Source: Nitrososphaerota archaeon
Lineage (GTDB): Archaea > Thermoproteota > Nitrososphaeria > Nitrososphaerales > Nitrosopumilaceae
DNA: 16,147 nucleotides
NCBI GenBank assembly: GCA_028867235.1
Contig: JAGWGS010000010.1
Coordinates: 1-16,147, forward strand
Reading direction: 5' to 3'
Within the stretch, counting starts at the first letter, position 1, and each line of letters begins with the position of its first letter. Below are positions 1 to 7,898 of this stretch, one piece after another. The translations under genes and the position numbers were made by a program. A model generated the notes under the pieces. It ran no database searches. It had not been told where the DNA came from and was given only the letters and a program-made list of their open reading frames with translations.

Positions 1-708
1 TCTGTAATTTCGTTTCTTACAATCATACCCTCAAAGAGTAGTGAACTGGACATTGTTGCAAAAAATATGTATCTATTTCCAGTTGCTGGTGCCCTAATAG
101 GACTGATAATTGGTGCTGCAGGCTATGGCATGTCTTTATTTGCTCATCCATTAATCACCGGTCTTGTATTGACAGGTGCCATTGCTATAATCACTGGAAT
201 ACATCACACAGATGCATTATGTGATTTTGCAGATGGAATAATGGCAAAAGGAACAAAAGAAAAAAAACTCAAAGCAATGAGGGATCCAGCAGTTGGTTCT
301 GCGGGAGTTATCACAGTTGTACTATATGCAGCAGGAATGATACTAGGCATTTCCATGATGAGGGGGTTTGCATTGTTTGAAGCACTTTTGCTAAGTGAAC
401 TTATGGCTAAACTCTCAATGGTTATCCAGGCAAATAGGGGCATGTCTGCCTGGCCAGGGCTTGGCTCTCCATTTACTCAATTCATGAAGGATCCGAAAAA
501 ACTTGCTGTTGCAATGGTTCTTGCAATAACGCCAACATTGGTTTTGGGAGGAGTTACAGGTATCTTTGTAGTAATATCGTGTATTGGGTTGTCTTTTCTG
601 ATGCTTGTCATTGCAAAGAAGAGTTTTGGAGGAATTTCAGGTGATGTTTTTGGGGCAAGTAATGAACTAGTACGATTGGCATCTCTTTTGATCTTTGCGT
701 CGGCATGA
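1..708 (+). CDS. cobS: Adenosylcobinamide-GDP ribazoletransferase (cobalamin synthase), 5' truncated by window
   Basis: Integral membrane enzyme that joins adenosylcobinamide-GDP to alpha-ribazole (or its phosphate), completing the cobalamin lower-ligand loop. The reading frame is open from base 1, and the residues before the first in-frame ATG at 67 (ending FLTIIP...KN) match the usual N-terminal region of CobS, so the true start lies before the window. 235 residues are visible, against roughly 240-260 for the family. The acidic signature HHTDALCDFADG (visible residues 68-79) holds the conserved Asp residues expected to bind Mg2+, followed by a MRDP motif. Several hydrophobic segments fit a polytopic membrane protein, and the C-terminal GDVFGASNEL motif is typical. 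The stop overlaps the cobY start in ATGA, so the two genes are translationally coupled. Identification is by family motifs; the function is known for the family and not tested here. Confidence 0.93.
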   Translation, partial: SVISFLTIIPSKSSELDIVAKNMYLFPVAGALIGLIIGAAGYGMSLFAHPLITGLVLTGAIAIITGIHHTDALCDFADGIMAKGTKEKKLKAMRDPAVGSAGVITVVLYAAGMILGISMMRGFALFEALLLSELMAKLSMVIQANRGMSAWPGLGSPFTQFMKDPKKLAVAMVLAITPTLVLGGVTGIFVVISCIGLSFLMLVIAKKSFGGISGDVFGASNELVRLASLLIFASA

Positions 709-1289
709 TTGGGCTTGTGATGTGTGGTGGCAAGGGAACTAGAATGCAATCTATAGAAGAGAAACTTCTTCTAAAATACAAAAAGCCACTGATAAAACAT
801 GTGATAGATGCACTTGATGATTCTAAATTATTTTCCAAGATTGTATGTGTTACAAGTCCTAATGCACCAAAAACAAGAGAATTTGTTTCTAGTTTGGGGA
901 TTGAGATCTTTGATGCTAAAGGTGATGGGTATTCTAATGATCTTGGAGAATCATTATCCAAACTTGATGAACCAGTTTTTGTAACCTCTGGAGACTTACC
1001 TCTCTTAGATTCTGAAATTATTAACAAGATCATTAATTTGGTAAGCATACAAAATGTGTGGACAAGCATACTTGTGCGAAAAGATTTTTTGAAATCACTG
1101 GACCTTGATTCTGAATTTTTTGTAGAATATAATGGAGAAAACTGCGCTTATACTGGAATATCTATAGTAAATCCAGTGCAAACAAGAAAAATGCAGTATG
1201 TACCTGAATCATACGTGATTCTTGATGATAAGAGGATATCTGTTAATCTTAATACTAGAAAAGAATATGACTTAATCTGCGCTACCTAG
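705..1289 (+). CDS. cobY: GTP:adenosylcobinamide-phosphate guanylyltransferase, archaeal CobY type
   Basis: Transfers GMP from GTP to adenosylcobinamide phosphate, giving the AdoCbi-GDP substrate used by CobS. Archaea use CobY in place of bacterial CobU and lack the kinase activity of CobU. The 194-residue protein is a single nucleotidyltransferase domain: the nucleotide-binding GGKGTRM loop is at residues 8-14 and the metal-site motif TSGDLPLLD at about 94-102. The ATG start overlaps the cobS stop by four bases, which fixes the start and implies an operon with coupled translation. Its last 18 bases are also the 3' end of the convergent rps27e gene. A MobA-like molybdopterin transferase would share the fold, but the fused position behind cobS argues strongly for CobY. 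Confidence 0.9.
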   Translation: MIGLVMCGGKGTRMQSIEEKLLLKYKKPLIKHVIDALDDSKLFSKIVCVTSPNAPKTREFVSSLGIEIFDAKGDGYSNDLGESLSKLDEPVFVTSGDLPLLDSEIINKIINLVSIQNVWTSILVRKDFLKSLDLDSEFFVEYNGENCAYTGISIVNPVQTRKMQYVPESYVILDDKRISVNLNTRKEYDLICAT

Positions 1290-1469
1290 AACTTTACCGT
1301 TTATTTTTGCAACAGATCCTGTAGGTTCTGCTAATGTGTTACCACATGCCTTACATGTTACTGTTGAAGAAACATGTGAATATACAACACTCTCTTCCCC
1401 GCATTCCTTACATTGAACTCTCTGGAACTTGCTTCCAGGTTTTGGAATCCAAATGTGTGCCTTTTTCAT
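1272..1469 (-). CDS. rps27e: Small ribosomal subunit protein eS27 (S27e)
   Basis: Zinc-ribbon protein of the small ribosomal subunit, present in archaea and eukaryotes and absent from bacteria. It is 65 residues long, normal for the archaeal form. Four cysteines in two CxxC pairs (C20/C23 and C39/C42) form the zinc site, and the QCKECG segment and C-terminal GSVAKINGKVL are characteristic. Its ATG shares one base with the stop codon of rpl44e (TAATG arrangement), so the two ribosomal genes are co-transcribed and probably translationally coupled. The 3' end runs 18 bases into the end of cobY on the opposite strand. Confidence 0.95.
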   Translation of the reverse strand: MKKAHIWIPKPGSKFQRVQCKECGEESVVYSHVSSTVTCKACGNTLAEPTGSVAKINGKVLGSAD

Positions 1470-1747
1470 TATGCAACAAGCTCCAATTTTCTTAATCTAA
1501 TACCTGACACATTCCATTTTTTCTTGCATTCTGGACATGTCATGATTGGTGTAAGTTTTTTAGTTGTCTTTGCTGGTTTTGCCAATTTGGGGAATTTCTG
1601 ACCGCCATATCCTTTCTTATCCTCGGCGTGTCTTCTTTCACCTATGGCAGAACCCCTTCTCTTTCCTGCCTTGTATATGGAGACCTTGTGTAAAGTATGC
1701 TTCTTACACTTGGGACAATACCTATTGATCTCCTTTGGCATGTTCAT
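1469..1747 (-). CDS. rpl44e: Large ribosomal subunit protein eL42 (L44e)
   Basis: Zinc-binding protein near the E site of the large subunit in archaea and eukaryotes. With the start at 1747 it is 92 residues long, as usual for the family, with CPKC at residues 11-14 and CPEC at 71-74 as zinc ligands, and the conserved central block GERRHAEDKKGYGGQ. An upstream in-frame TTG at 1801 would add 18 residues with no family counterpart and was not used. The TTTAAA box at 1773-1778 is centred 28 nt before the ATG at 1747, which supports this start and a leaderless message. A second ATG two codons further in (1741) is possible. It is the first gene of the rpl44e-rps27e pair. Confidence 0.94.
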   Translation of the reverse strand: MNMPKEINRYCPKCKKHTLHKVSIYKAGKRRGSAIGERRHAEDKKGYGGQKFPKLAKPAKTTKKLTPIMTCPECKKKWNVSGIRLRKLELVA

Positions 1748-1772
1748 AAAAAATGAGCTACGTTGACCGTAA

Positions 1773-1791
1773 TTTAAACATCGCTTTAATA
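1773..1791. promoter_or_regulatory. Back-to-back overlapping core promoters for rpl44e and the amidohydrolase
   Basis: TTTAAA at 1773-1778, read on the minus strand, is centred about 28 nt before the rpl44e ATG at 1747. TTTAATA at 1785-1791, read on the plus strand, is centred 27 nt before the amidohydrolase ATG at 1815. Both spacings fit leaderless archaeal transcription, where RNA starts about 25-27 nt after the TATA centre. Because the TFB recognition element lies just upstream of each TATA box, each would fall on the other gene's box. Seen directly: motifs and spacing. Inferred: promoter activity. Confidence 0.55.
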
Positions 1792-1814
1792 GTGTAGTCA
1801 ATTACATCTCTTCT

Positions 1815-3587
1815 ATGAAGGCCAATTCGCTTGCCTCCATGATTTCATCACTTAATGCAGTAGCCATGGGTGAGAACAAAGCAGACATTGTTCTAAAGAA
1901 CTGTAAACTAGTAAATGTCTATTCAAGAGAAATTGTACCTGAAATTCATGTAGCAATAAAAAAAGACAGAATTGCATATGTGGGAAAAGATGCATCGCAT
2001 ACGGCTGGGGAAGGCACTGTAATCATTGATCTACAGGGGAAATATATCGCGCCTGGGTTTGTAGATCCTCATACACATATAGATCAATACTTGCTTCCAT
2101 CAGAGCTTGCAAAAAGATCACTCTTATCTGGAACTACTTCTTTGTTTGCAGACCCCATAGACATTGTTAGTGTTTGTGGTTTTAGAGGATTCAAAGAATT
2201 TGTTAAATTAACACAGGGACTACCAATGCGATTCTACCATGTGGTTCCGGGTGGACTGCCAGTTGATAGAAAATTCAGCCACGCAAGAACATTGACAAAA
2301 AAAGAAGAACTTGATGGACTGAAAATGGAAAATGTAGTAGGCCTTGGTGAAGTATTTTCATGGACTAGGGTTACAACCCAAGACCCTGGTACAATTACAA
2401 GTATAACTAATGTGTTGAAAAATGGCGGAATCATTAATGGTCATACTGCAGGTGCAAGCGACAAAAAACTAAATGCGTACATTGCCTCTGGAATATTTTC
2501 TTGTCATGAACCAATCGACTATGACCAAGTCCTGGAAAGACTACGACTTGGAATGTGGGTCATGATGAGAGAGGGTTCTATAAGACGTGATCTTGATAAA
2601 ATTCTGCCTAATGTATTATCTCATAAAACATACTTGGATAGACTAATGTTCTGTACTGATGGTGTTACACCAAAAGACATTGTAGAATATGGCCTAATTG
2701 ATCATTGTGTACGAAAAGCCATCTCTCTGGGTATGGATCCAATTGATGCTATTACAATTGCCTCAAAGAATTCCTTTGAATATTATGGAATGGGCAAAGA
2801 TTTGGGAGCAATTGCTCCAGGTAAATTAGCCGATATTCTTGTGCTAGATGATTTGGAAAGAATAAGGCCCGACAAAGTCTTTGTTGGAGGAAAATTGGTA
2901 GTTGCGCATAACCGTCTAGTGACAGGCTTGCCAAGAATTGTTATTCCAAACTGGATGAAAAAAACTGTAAAAACTGGAACCAAGTTCGAGGAAAAAGACT
3001 TTATCATAAAAAGCAAGAACAACTCTGAGCAAGTGCTAGTCATAAGACTTGATACTGAAATCATAACAAAGATGGATAATGAAGAATTACCGGTGCAAAA
3101 TGGTAATATTGTATCATCACATGACAAGGATGTCTGGAAAGTAGCTGCAATAGATAGAACTTATGGAACTAGAAAAAAAACAGTGGCATTTTTGAGAAAT
3201 TTTGGTGCTGACATAGGTGCATTTGGATGTACTCAGAGTTTCCATGAAAACGACATGATTGTGATTGGATCAAACGAAAGTGATATGGCATTTGTTGCAA
3301 ACAATCTGATAAAGATGCAGGGAGGCATGTTGGTTGCAAAAGATAACAAAATTCTAAGCAAATTTTCATTGCCTCTTGCAGGCCTGATCTCTTTATCTCC
3401 ATTTGAAAAAACACTAGATGAGTATTCTGACATTGATTCAAAATTGGTAGATAATGGCTGTAAATTTAGGAATCCGCACTTGATACCTCTCTTCTTACCC
3501 TTTCTTGCGTTGCCTGAGATACGGATCTTGTACACAGGCGTAGTTGATGTTAAAAATAGAAAATATCTGAAAATTCTTAACCGATAA
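1815..3587 (+). CDS. Adenine deaminase family amidohydrolase with altered signature motifs
   Basis: Full-length match (590 residues) to the adenine deaminase (AdeC) architecture: a short N-terminal beta domain, a metal-dependent amidohydrolase barrel (about 75-345, ending in GAIAPGKLADILVL) and the family-specific C-terminal domain (about 440-590). Metal and catalytic positions appear kept: H86 and H88 in DPHTH, E179 in GLGEVF, H210, H231 in SCHEP and D282 in CTD. However, hallmarks of adenine deaminases are changed: HIESS after the barrel histidines reads HIDQY, TDDRxP reads TDGVTP, and the C-terminal HDSHN reads FHEND (476-480). A family member would deaminate adenine to hypoxanthine with release of ammonia. 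Given the substitutions, the substrate here may be another purine or related ring. It is monocistronic by spacing, with its own TATA-like box. Family assignment is firm; adenine as substrate is doubtful. Confidence 0.82.
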   Translation: MKANSLASMISSLNAVAMGENKADIVLKNCKLVNVYSREIVPEIHVAIKKDRIAYVGKDASHTAGEGTVIIDLQGKYIAPGFVDPHTHIDQYLLPSELAKRSLLSGTTSLFADPIDIVSVCGFRGFKEFVKLTQGLPMRFYHVVPGGLPVDRKFSHARTLTKKEELDGLKMENVVGLGEVFSWTRVTTQDPGTITSITNVLKNGGIINGHTAGASDKKLNAYIASGIFSCHEPIDYDQVLERLRLGMWVMMREGSIRRDLDKILPNVLSHKTYLDRLMFCTDGVTPKDIVEYGLIDHCVRKAISLGMDPIDAITIASKNSFEYYGMGKDLGAIAPGKLADILVLDDLERIRPDKVFVGGKLVVAHNRLVTGLPRIVIPNWMKKTVKTGTKFEEKDFIIKSKNNSEQVLVIRLDTEIITKMDNEELPVQNGNIVSSHDKDVWKVAAIDRTYGTRKKTVAFLRNFGADIGAFGCTQSFHENDMIVIGSNESDMAFVANNLIKMQGGMLVAKDNKILSKFSLPLAGLISLSPFEKTLDEYSDIDSKLVDNGCKFRNPHLIPLFLPFLALPEIRILYTGVVDVKNRKYLKILNR

Positions 3588-3589
3588 GG

Positions 3590-3597
3590 TATTAAAA
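3590..3597 (+). promoter_or_regulatory. TATA-like box of the thermosome gene
   Basis: TATTAAAA lies just after the amidohydrolase stop and is followed by G-rich sequence. A start of transcription about 26 nt downstream (near 3620) would leave a leader of about 12 nt containing AAGGGA at 3620-3625, a possible weak ribosome-binding site just before the TTG start at 3632. This gene would therefore have a short leader, unlike the leaderless genes elsewhere in the window. Confidence 0.4.
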
Positions 3598-3631
3598 GGG
3601 GCAATTAGTTACACGAAATAAGGGAATAATT

Positions 3632-5254
3632 TTGGCGTCTATTCAACAAACACCACAAGGACCAGTACTAGTGTTAAAAGAAAGTGCATTGCAACAAAAG
3701 GGAAGAGATGCACAAAAGAATAACATTGCTGCAGCAAAGCTAGTTGCAGAACTTGTGAGGACAAGTCTTGGTCCACGAGGAATGGACAAGATGCTTGTTG
3801 ATTCACTAGGTGATGTTACAATTACAAATGACGGTGCTACAATACTCAAAGAAATTGATGTTCAGCATCCTGCTGCAAAAATGATGGTCGAGATTTCAAA
3901 GACTGTTGATAATGAAGTAGGTGATGGTACTACATCTTCTGTAGTATTTGCTGGATCATTATTGGCAAAAGCTGAAGAGCTTCTGGAAAAGGATGTTCAC
4001 GCAACAGTAATCATTGAAGGATATCAAGCAGCTGCAGAAAAAGCTCTTCTACTTCTTACAGAAATGGCCAAACAAGTTAGTCCAAATGAAAAAGAAATTT
4101 TGCTCAAGATTGCAAAAACCAGTATGCAATCAAAACTTATCTCAGAAGACAGTGATCTGCTATCAAAACTTGTAGTTGATTCTATATTACAAGTTGTAGA
4201 AAAAGAAGCAGAAGGACACAAGGTAGACCTTGACAACATCAAAGTAGAAAAGAAAGCAGGCGGATCTATTAGAAATACTCAATTTATCAAAGGTATAGTT
4301 CTTGACAAAGAAGTCGTGCACAGTGGCATGCCAACTAAAATTGAAAAGGCAAAGATTGCCCTACTAAACTCTGCACTAGAGATTGAGAAGACAGAGATGA
4401 GTGCAGAAATACGAATCAGCGATCCTACTCAAATGCAAATGTTCCTTGAAGAAGAAAATAGAATGCTCAAATCAATGGTAGACAAGATTCACCAAATTGG
4501 TGCAAACGTGCTTGTATGCCAAAAAGGTATTGATGATATTGCACAACACTACTTGGCTAAACAAGGAATACTTGCAGTTCGAAGAGTAAAAGAAAGTGAT
4601 ATGACAAAACTTTCCAAGGCAACAGGAGGAAGAATAAGCAGCAATATTGATGACATGACTACAAAGGACCTTGGAGCCGCAGAACTTGTAGAACAAAGAA
4701 AGGTAGAAACAGACAAGTGGGTGTTCATTGAAGGCTGTAAGAATCCAAAAGCTATTACATTATTGTTAAGGGGAGGCTCCCAAAGAGTTGTGGATGAGGT
4801 TGATAGATCCATGCACGATTCATTGATGGTTGTAAAGGATGTAATTGAAAAACCAGCAGTAGTAGCTGGTGGTGGTGCTCCTGAAGAATTCCTTGCTTCA
4901 AACCTAAAGGAATGGGCAGATAAATTTGAGGGAAGAGAACAACTTGCAATTAAAAAATATGCTGAGGCACTTGAGGTCATTCCATTGACTATTGCAGAAA
5001 ATGCAGGAATGGATCCAATCAATACTATGGTTACAATCCGTGCCAAACATAGCCAAGGAAAGAAATGGACAGGCATAGATGCAAGAAATACTAGAGTTGC
5101 AGACATGTTTTCAATTGATATCATTGAACCAGTTGCAGTAAAAGAGCAGATAATAAAATCTGCAACAGAAGCAGCATGCATGATACTCAGAATTGATGAT
5201 GTCATTGCTTCATCTGGAGCCAAGGGCGGACGTGGTCCTCCACCAATGGGCTAA
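3632..5254 (+). CDS. thsA: Thermosome subunit (archaeal group II chaperonin)
   Basis: Subunit of the double-ring cytosolic ATP-dependent chaperonin (HSP60/CCT class) that folds proteins. The 540-residue length is normal. Equatorial-domain ATP-site motifs are [10 protein letters not shown] (47-56), TNDGAT (65-70) and GDGTT (97-101). The HD of RSMHDSL (D396) matches the conserved catalytic Asp region, and GGGAPE (413-418) closes the nucleotide pocket. The C-terminal tail GGRGPPPMG is a shortened Gly/Met-rich tail of the kind that projects into the ring cavity. The start codon is TTG at 3632; the protein begins [10 protein letters not shown], as in other members, and no upstream ATG fits. Archaea often carry several paralogous subunits, so alpha or beta type cannot be decided from one gene and the symbol is provisional. 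A kinase gene follows after only 8 nt. Confidence 0.95.
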   Translation: MASIQQTPQGPVLVLKESALQQKGRDAQKNNIAAAKLVAELVRTSLGPRGMDKMLVDSLGDVTITNDGATILKEIDVQHPAAKMMVEISKTVDNEVGDGTTSSVVFAGSLLAKAEELLEKDVHATVIIEGYQAAAEKALLLLTEMAKQVSPNEKEILLKIAKTSMQSKLISEDSDLLSKLVVDSILQVVEKEAEGHKVDLDNIKVEKKAGGSIRNTQFIKGIVLDKEVVHSGMPTKIEKAKIALLNSALEIEKTEMSAEIRISDPTQMQMFLEEENRMLKSMVDKIHQIGANVLVCQKGIDDIAQHYLAKQGILAVRRVKESDMTKLSKATGGRISSNIDDMTTKDLGAAELVEQRKVETDKWVFIEGCKNPKAITLLLRGGSQRVVDEVDRSMHDSLMVVKDVIEKPAVVAGGGAPEEFLASNLKEWADKFEGREQLAIKKYAEALEVIPLTIAENAGMDPINTMVTIRAKHSQGKKWTGIDARNTRVADMFSIDIIEPVAVKEQIIKSATEAACMILRIDDVIASSGAKGGRGPPPMG

Positions 5255-5262
5255 ATCTCTTC

Positions 5263-6276
5263 ATGTTTGAAGAACTACAAAATCTAAAACAAGTTCATCC
5301 TGTTGTTGTTCTAAATGATTTTTTCTTGGATAGGATAATCAAGATAAAAAATCTTGATCTACTCTACAAACAAGTTCTGGAAAAAAGCAATCTTGGTGGA
5401 AGCATTCGTGGAATACCGCAAACAGATCTAAAAGGAGGAAATGCAACAAATGTAGCATATGCTCTTGCAAGACTTGGTTGTCCAGTATCACTAATCACAA
5501 TTGCGGACAAGACTGGACAAAATATCATCAAAGAAAGTTTTTCACAATTTGACACTGCATCGATTTTTGTGCTTGAGGGAAGACCAGGACGAACAACATC
5601 TCTTGAACTTGATAATGGTGGAGATATTGCAAATGTAATGATATCTGATCTTGGAGACAATGAAAACTTTGGACCTGAAAAACTTGGGCAAAAAGAACAA
5701 GACGAACTTACGAATGCATCTGCAGTGATTGTAACAAATTGGGCAAGCAACAAAAGGGGAACTGATCTTTCAGAATTTGTATTTTCCAAGTCTGCTTCCG
5801 CACTTCATTTTCTGGATCCTGCTGATATTCAAACAAGGGCAAAGGAATTTGCAAATGCATTACCAAAGCTCTCAACCCATCTAGATTCTCTATGTCTAAA
5901 TGAGAATGAATGTAATCTTCTTCTACAGCAATCTGGCCTTGGCATGGTCTCAGGAGAAGAAGAGACAAAAAGACTAGTACAAAAACTTGCCAAGTTTTAC
6001 TCTGTACCAGTCGATCTTCACACCACAACTGGATCATACTGGTCAGATGGGGATCATGTGGAGTTTGCTACCTCTTTTCTGGTAGAGCCAAAATTTGTTA
6101 CTGGTGCAGGAGACGTATGGGATGCTGCAAATATTGTTGGGTATCTTGTAGGTCTTGATGCTTGTACAAGGCTCCAATTTGCAAATGGTGCTGCCTCGTT
6201 ATATGTGGGAAATCCTATCGGTAGCCCGCCTACAATTGATCAGGTTTTATCGCTTGTTAGCTCTAATCCTTGTTGA
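5263..6276 (+). CDS. PfkB/ribokinase-family kinase, substrate unknown
   Basis: 337-residue ribokinase-like fold protein expected to phosphorylate a sugar or nucleoside using ATP. Visible motifs are the substrate-binding GGNATNVAYALARLG (58-72), the NENE motif (213-216) and the GAGD anion hole at 281-284, with D284 as catalytic base. The second PfkB signature is otherwise unusual: the DTTGAGDxF pattern reads FVTGAGDVW, and the following AG reads AA. The gene starts with ATG 8 nt after the thermosome stop, with no room for a separate promoter, so it is probably co-transcribed with the chaperonin. No Shine-Dalgarno sequence is clear. The substrate cannot be told from sequence; ribose, fructose-type sugars, nucleosides and ribose 1-phosphate-type substrates are all possible for the family. 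Confidence 0.8.
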   Translation: MFEELQNLKQVHPVVVLNDFFLDRIIKIKNLDLLYKQVLEKSNLGGSIRGIPQTDLKGGNATNVAYALARLGCPVSLITIADKTGQNIIKESFSQFDTASIFVLEGRPGRTTSLELDNGGDIANVMISDLGDNENFGPEKLGQKEQDELTNASAVIVTNWASNKRGTDLSEFVFSKSASALHFLDPADIQTRAKEFANALPKLSTHLDSLCLNENECNLLLQQSGLGMVSGEEETKRLVQKLAKFYSVPVDLHTTTGSYWSDGDHVEFATSFLVEPKFVTGAGDVWDAANIVGYLVGLDACTRLQFANGAASLYVGNPIGSPPTIDQVLSLVSSNPC

Positions 6277-6361
6277 GTCCATTTATTTGTGAAATTTTGA
6301 TGAAATTATCATGTCAAATCGCAATTTTAGATCAAAAAACTGATCAGACCAATACTACAAA

Positions 6362-7807
6362 TTGAGAGAAAGGTTTTTTAATAATCTAAAATTTAGGACT
6401 CACAAGTTGAATTACAAATTTTTTGTTGCTATACTAGCTGCAATGATCTTTGCTGCAGTGGTTCCAACAATGTCTGCACATGCTCAAACTAGTGCAGGAG
6501 ACCTTGGCGCGCAACAATATTTACAACAATGTATTCAACAATTCCAAGGTACTGATCACATTTACTGTTCTAAATTCTATACCACAGATGTTGCAAGATC
6601 TGGCACATTGAATCAATACTTTTTGCAAGGCTCTCTTGCAAACAGCATTGTAGTATATGAAAATACCAAAGTTACACTTTCAGGTCTAAAATCAACAACT
6701 CCTGATGCCGGCAAAAAGTTGACCTATCAATGGGGCCAAGTCTCAGGAGACAAGATAACATTTACTCCTTCTTCTACTGAACCTGTAATATCCTTCATTG
6801 CACCATCCGTTCCAGCAAATCAAGTCAAGTCACTAAAGATATCATTAACAGTCGATGATGGCTATAAACTGGAAGATTCCACAACCTTTGATGTTATAGT
6901 CTTACACGTAAATCATCCACCGGTTGTTACAGTAAACCCAGACCAAGTTGTTGATGAAGGAACAGTAGTTTCACTCAAAGGTACTGCAACAGACCCAGAC
7001 AATGATCCATTGACCTTGTCATGGGGACAATATTCTGGTACTGCAGTCCAGTTGTCCTCTACCACTACAACTGATACATCATTTATCGCACCTGCAGTAA
7101 CACCAGGTCAGACTTCGATTTTGTTATTCGTATTTACCGCAGATGATGGACATGGAGGCAAATCTGCTGCCATGACCAAAGTTACCGTCAAGAGCACTCA
7201 CCAGGATCCAACTGTGACATGCCAAGACGCTTCTGTATATGCCAACTCACTAGTGAGATTACCAGTATCAGTTGCTAACCCAAGTGGTGACACAATATCA
7301 TACTATTGGAGACAAATATCTGGAGATCCAGTAAAGTTGTCTTCTAGCACTGACATGAGTCCATCATTTGTAGCACCAACTCCAGTTGGCTCAAGCAGCA
7401 CATTGAGATTTACACTAGATGTCTCTGACAACATGGTAGACATCCCATCATGTTCTGTAACTATCAAGGTAAGCAACTTGCCAGCAACCGGACAACCACC
7501 AGTTGCTAATGCAGGCCCAGACCAAGTAGTTTCACCAAACAGCAGAGTTGTGTTGGATGGAAGTGCCAGTACTGGTGACAACATCACATACAAGTGGGAA
7601 CAGACAAGCGGGGACCCAGTTACTCTGATACTCCGAGGTACTGCTCACCCAGCATTCTACTCACCAATCGTTGACTATGGTCAACAAAAGTCACTAGAAT
7701 TCAAGCTCACTGTAACCAACCAGTATGGTTCAAGCAGCAGCACAGTCAAAGTAACAGTGATTCAGGATCAGAACCCACCAACTGCAAGAATTACAGTGGT
7801 GCCCTAG
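6362..7807 (+). CDS. Secreted protein with four tandem PKD/Ig-like domains
   Basis: 481-residue exported protein. A basic N-terminus and hydrophobic stretch (about 18-36) ending in SAHAQ look like a Sec signal peptide cut near residue 42. A short region with two cysteines (C57, C69) follows, then four beta-sandwich repeats at about 88-182, 185-277, 282-370 and 378-468. They share phrases such as W-x-Q-x-SGDPV, SFIAP and VxVNPDQVV / ANAGPDQVV, typical of the PKD or K319-like domains of archaeal surface proteins. Domain 3 has its own cysteine pair (C287, C364). There is no membrane anchor at the C-terminus, so the protein is released or held by the S-layer. It ends with NPPTARITVVP, which looks like the first strand of a fifth domain. 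The start is TTG at 6362, after an in-frame stop at 6341; a TTG at 6407 region would also keep the signal peptide. Role in adhesion or cell-surface structure is inference. Confidence 0.75.
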   Translation: MRERFFNNLKFRTHKLNYKFFVAILAAMIFAAVVPTMSAHAQTSAGDLGAQQYLQQCIQQFQGTDHIYCSKFYTTDVARSGTLNQYFLQGSLANSIVVYENTKVTLSGLKSTTPDAGKKLTYQWGQVSGDKITFTPSSTEPVISFIAPSVPANQVKSLKISLTVDDGYKLEDSTTFDVIVLHVNHPPVVTVNPDQVVDEGTVVSLKGTATDPDNDPLTLSWGQYSGTAVQLSSTTTTDTSFIAPAVTPGQTSILLFVFTADDGHGGKSAAMTKVTVKSTHQDPTVTCQDASVYANSLVRLPVSVANPSGDTISYYWRQISGDPVKLSSSTDMSPSFVAPTPVGSSSTLRFTLDVSDNMVDIPSCSVTIKVSNLPATGQPPVANAGPDQVVSPNSRVVLDGSASTGDNITYKWEQTSGDPVTLILRGTAHPAFYSPIVDYGQQKSLEFKLTVTNQYGSSSSTVKVTVIQDQNPPTARITVVP

Positions 7808-7831
7808 TCACTTTTCTTGAAATTTTCTTTT

Positions 7832-7837
7832 AAAAAA
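7832..7837 (-). terminator. Poly-T terminator candidate for guaA
   Basis: Read on the minus strand, this is a run of six T residues preceded by another TTTT run, about 62 nt past the guaA stop. Archaeal RNA polymerase terminates at such T tracts without a strong hairpin. It lies in the 91-nt convergent gap between the PKD protein and guaA. Confidence 0.4.
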
Positions 7838-7864
7838 CAAAATTTTACTTTAACTTGTCGCTAG

Positions 7865-7882
7865 TCCTATTTTTTTAAAGGA
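7865..7882 (+). terminator. T-tract terminator candidate for the PKD-domain protein
   Basis: Seven T residues (7870-7876) lie between TCCT (7865-7868) and AGGA (7879-7882), giving a weak A/T-filled hairpin around a T tract. A second six-T run is at 7895-7900. The position about 60 nt after the stop of the secreted protein gene, facing guaA, fits a terminator in a convergent gap. Confidence 0.45.
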
Positions 7883-7898
7883 TGTGATAGGCTATTTT

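Noticed and set aside
608..1069. 153-codon minus-strand frame opposite cobS/cobY
   Set aside because: Covers two well-supported overlapping genes and shows no recognisable protein feature.
4549..5223. Long open frame (224 codons) on the minus strand inside the thermosome gene
   Set aside because: It lies wholly within a strongly identified coding gene, has Ser/Ile/Thr-rich composition typical of reading a coding strand backwards, and has no promoter or family motif.
6482..7804. DNA-level tandem repeat suggested by recurring protein phrases in the PKD protein
   Set aside because: The repeats are visible only as diverged protein domains; the nucleotide sequences of the four units are not similar enough to be a recent duplication.
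7808..7898. Possible small RNA in the gap between the PKD protein and guaA
   Set aside because: The gap is low-complexity and AT-rich with T and A tracts on both strands, fully explained by facing terminators; no stable structure is apparent.
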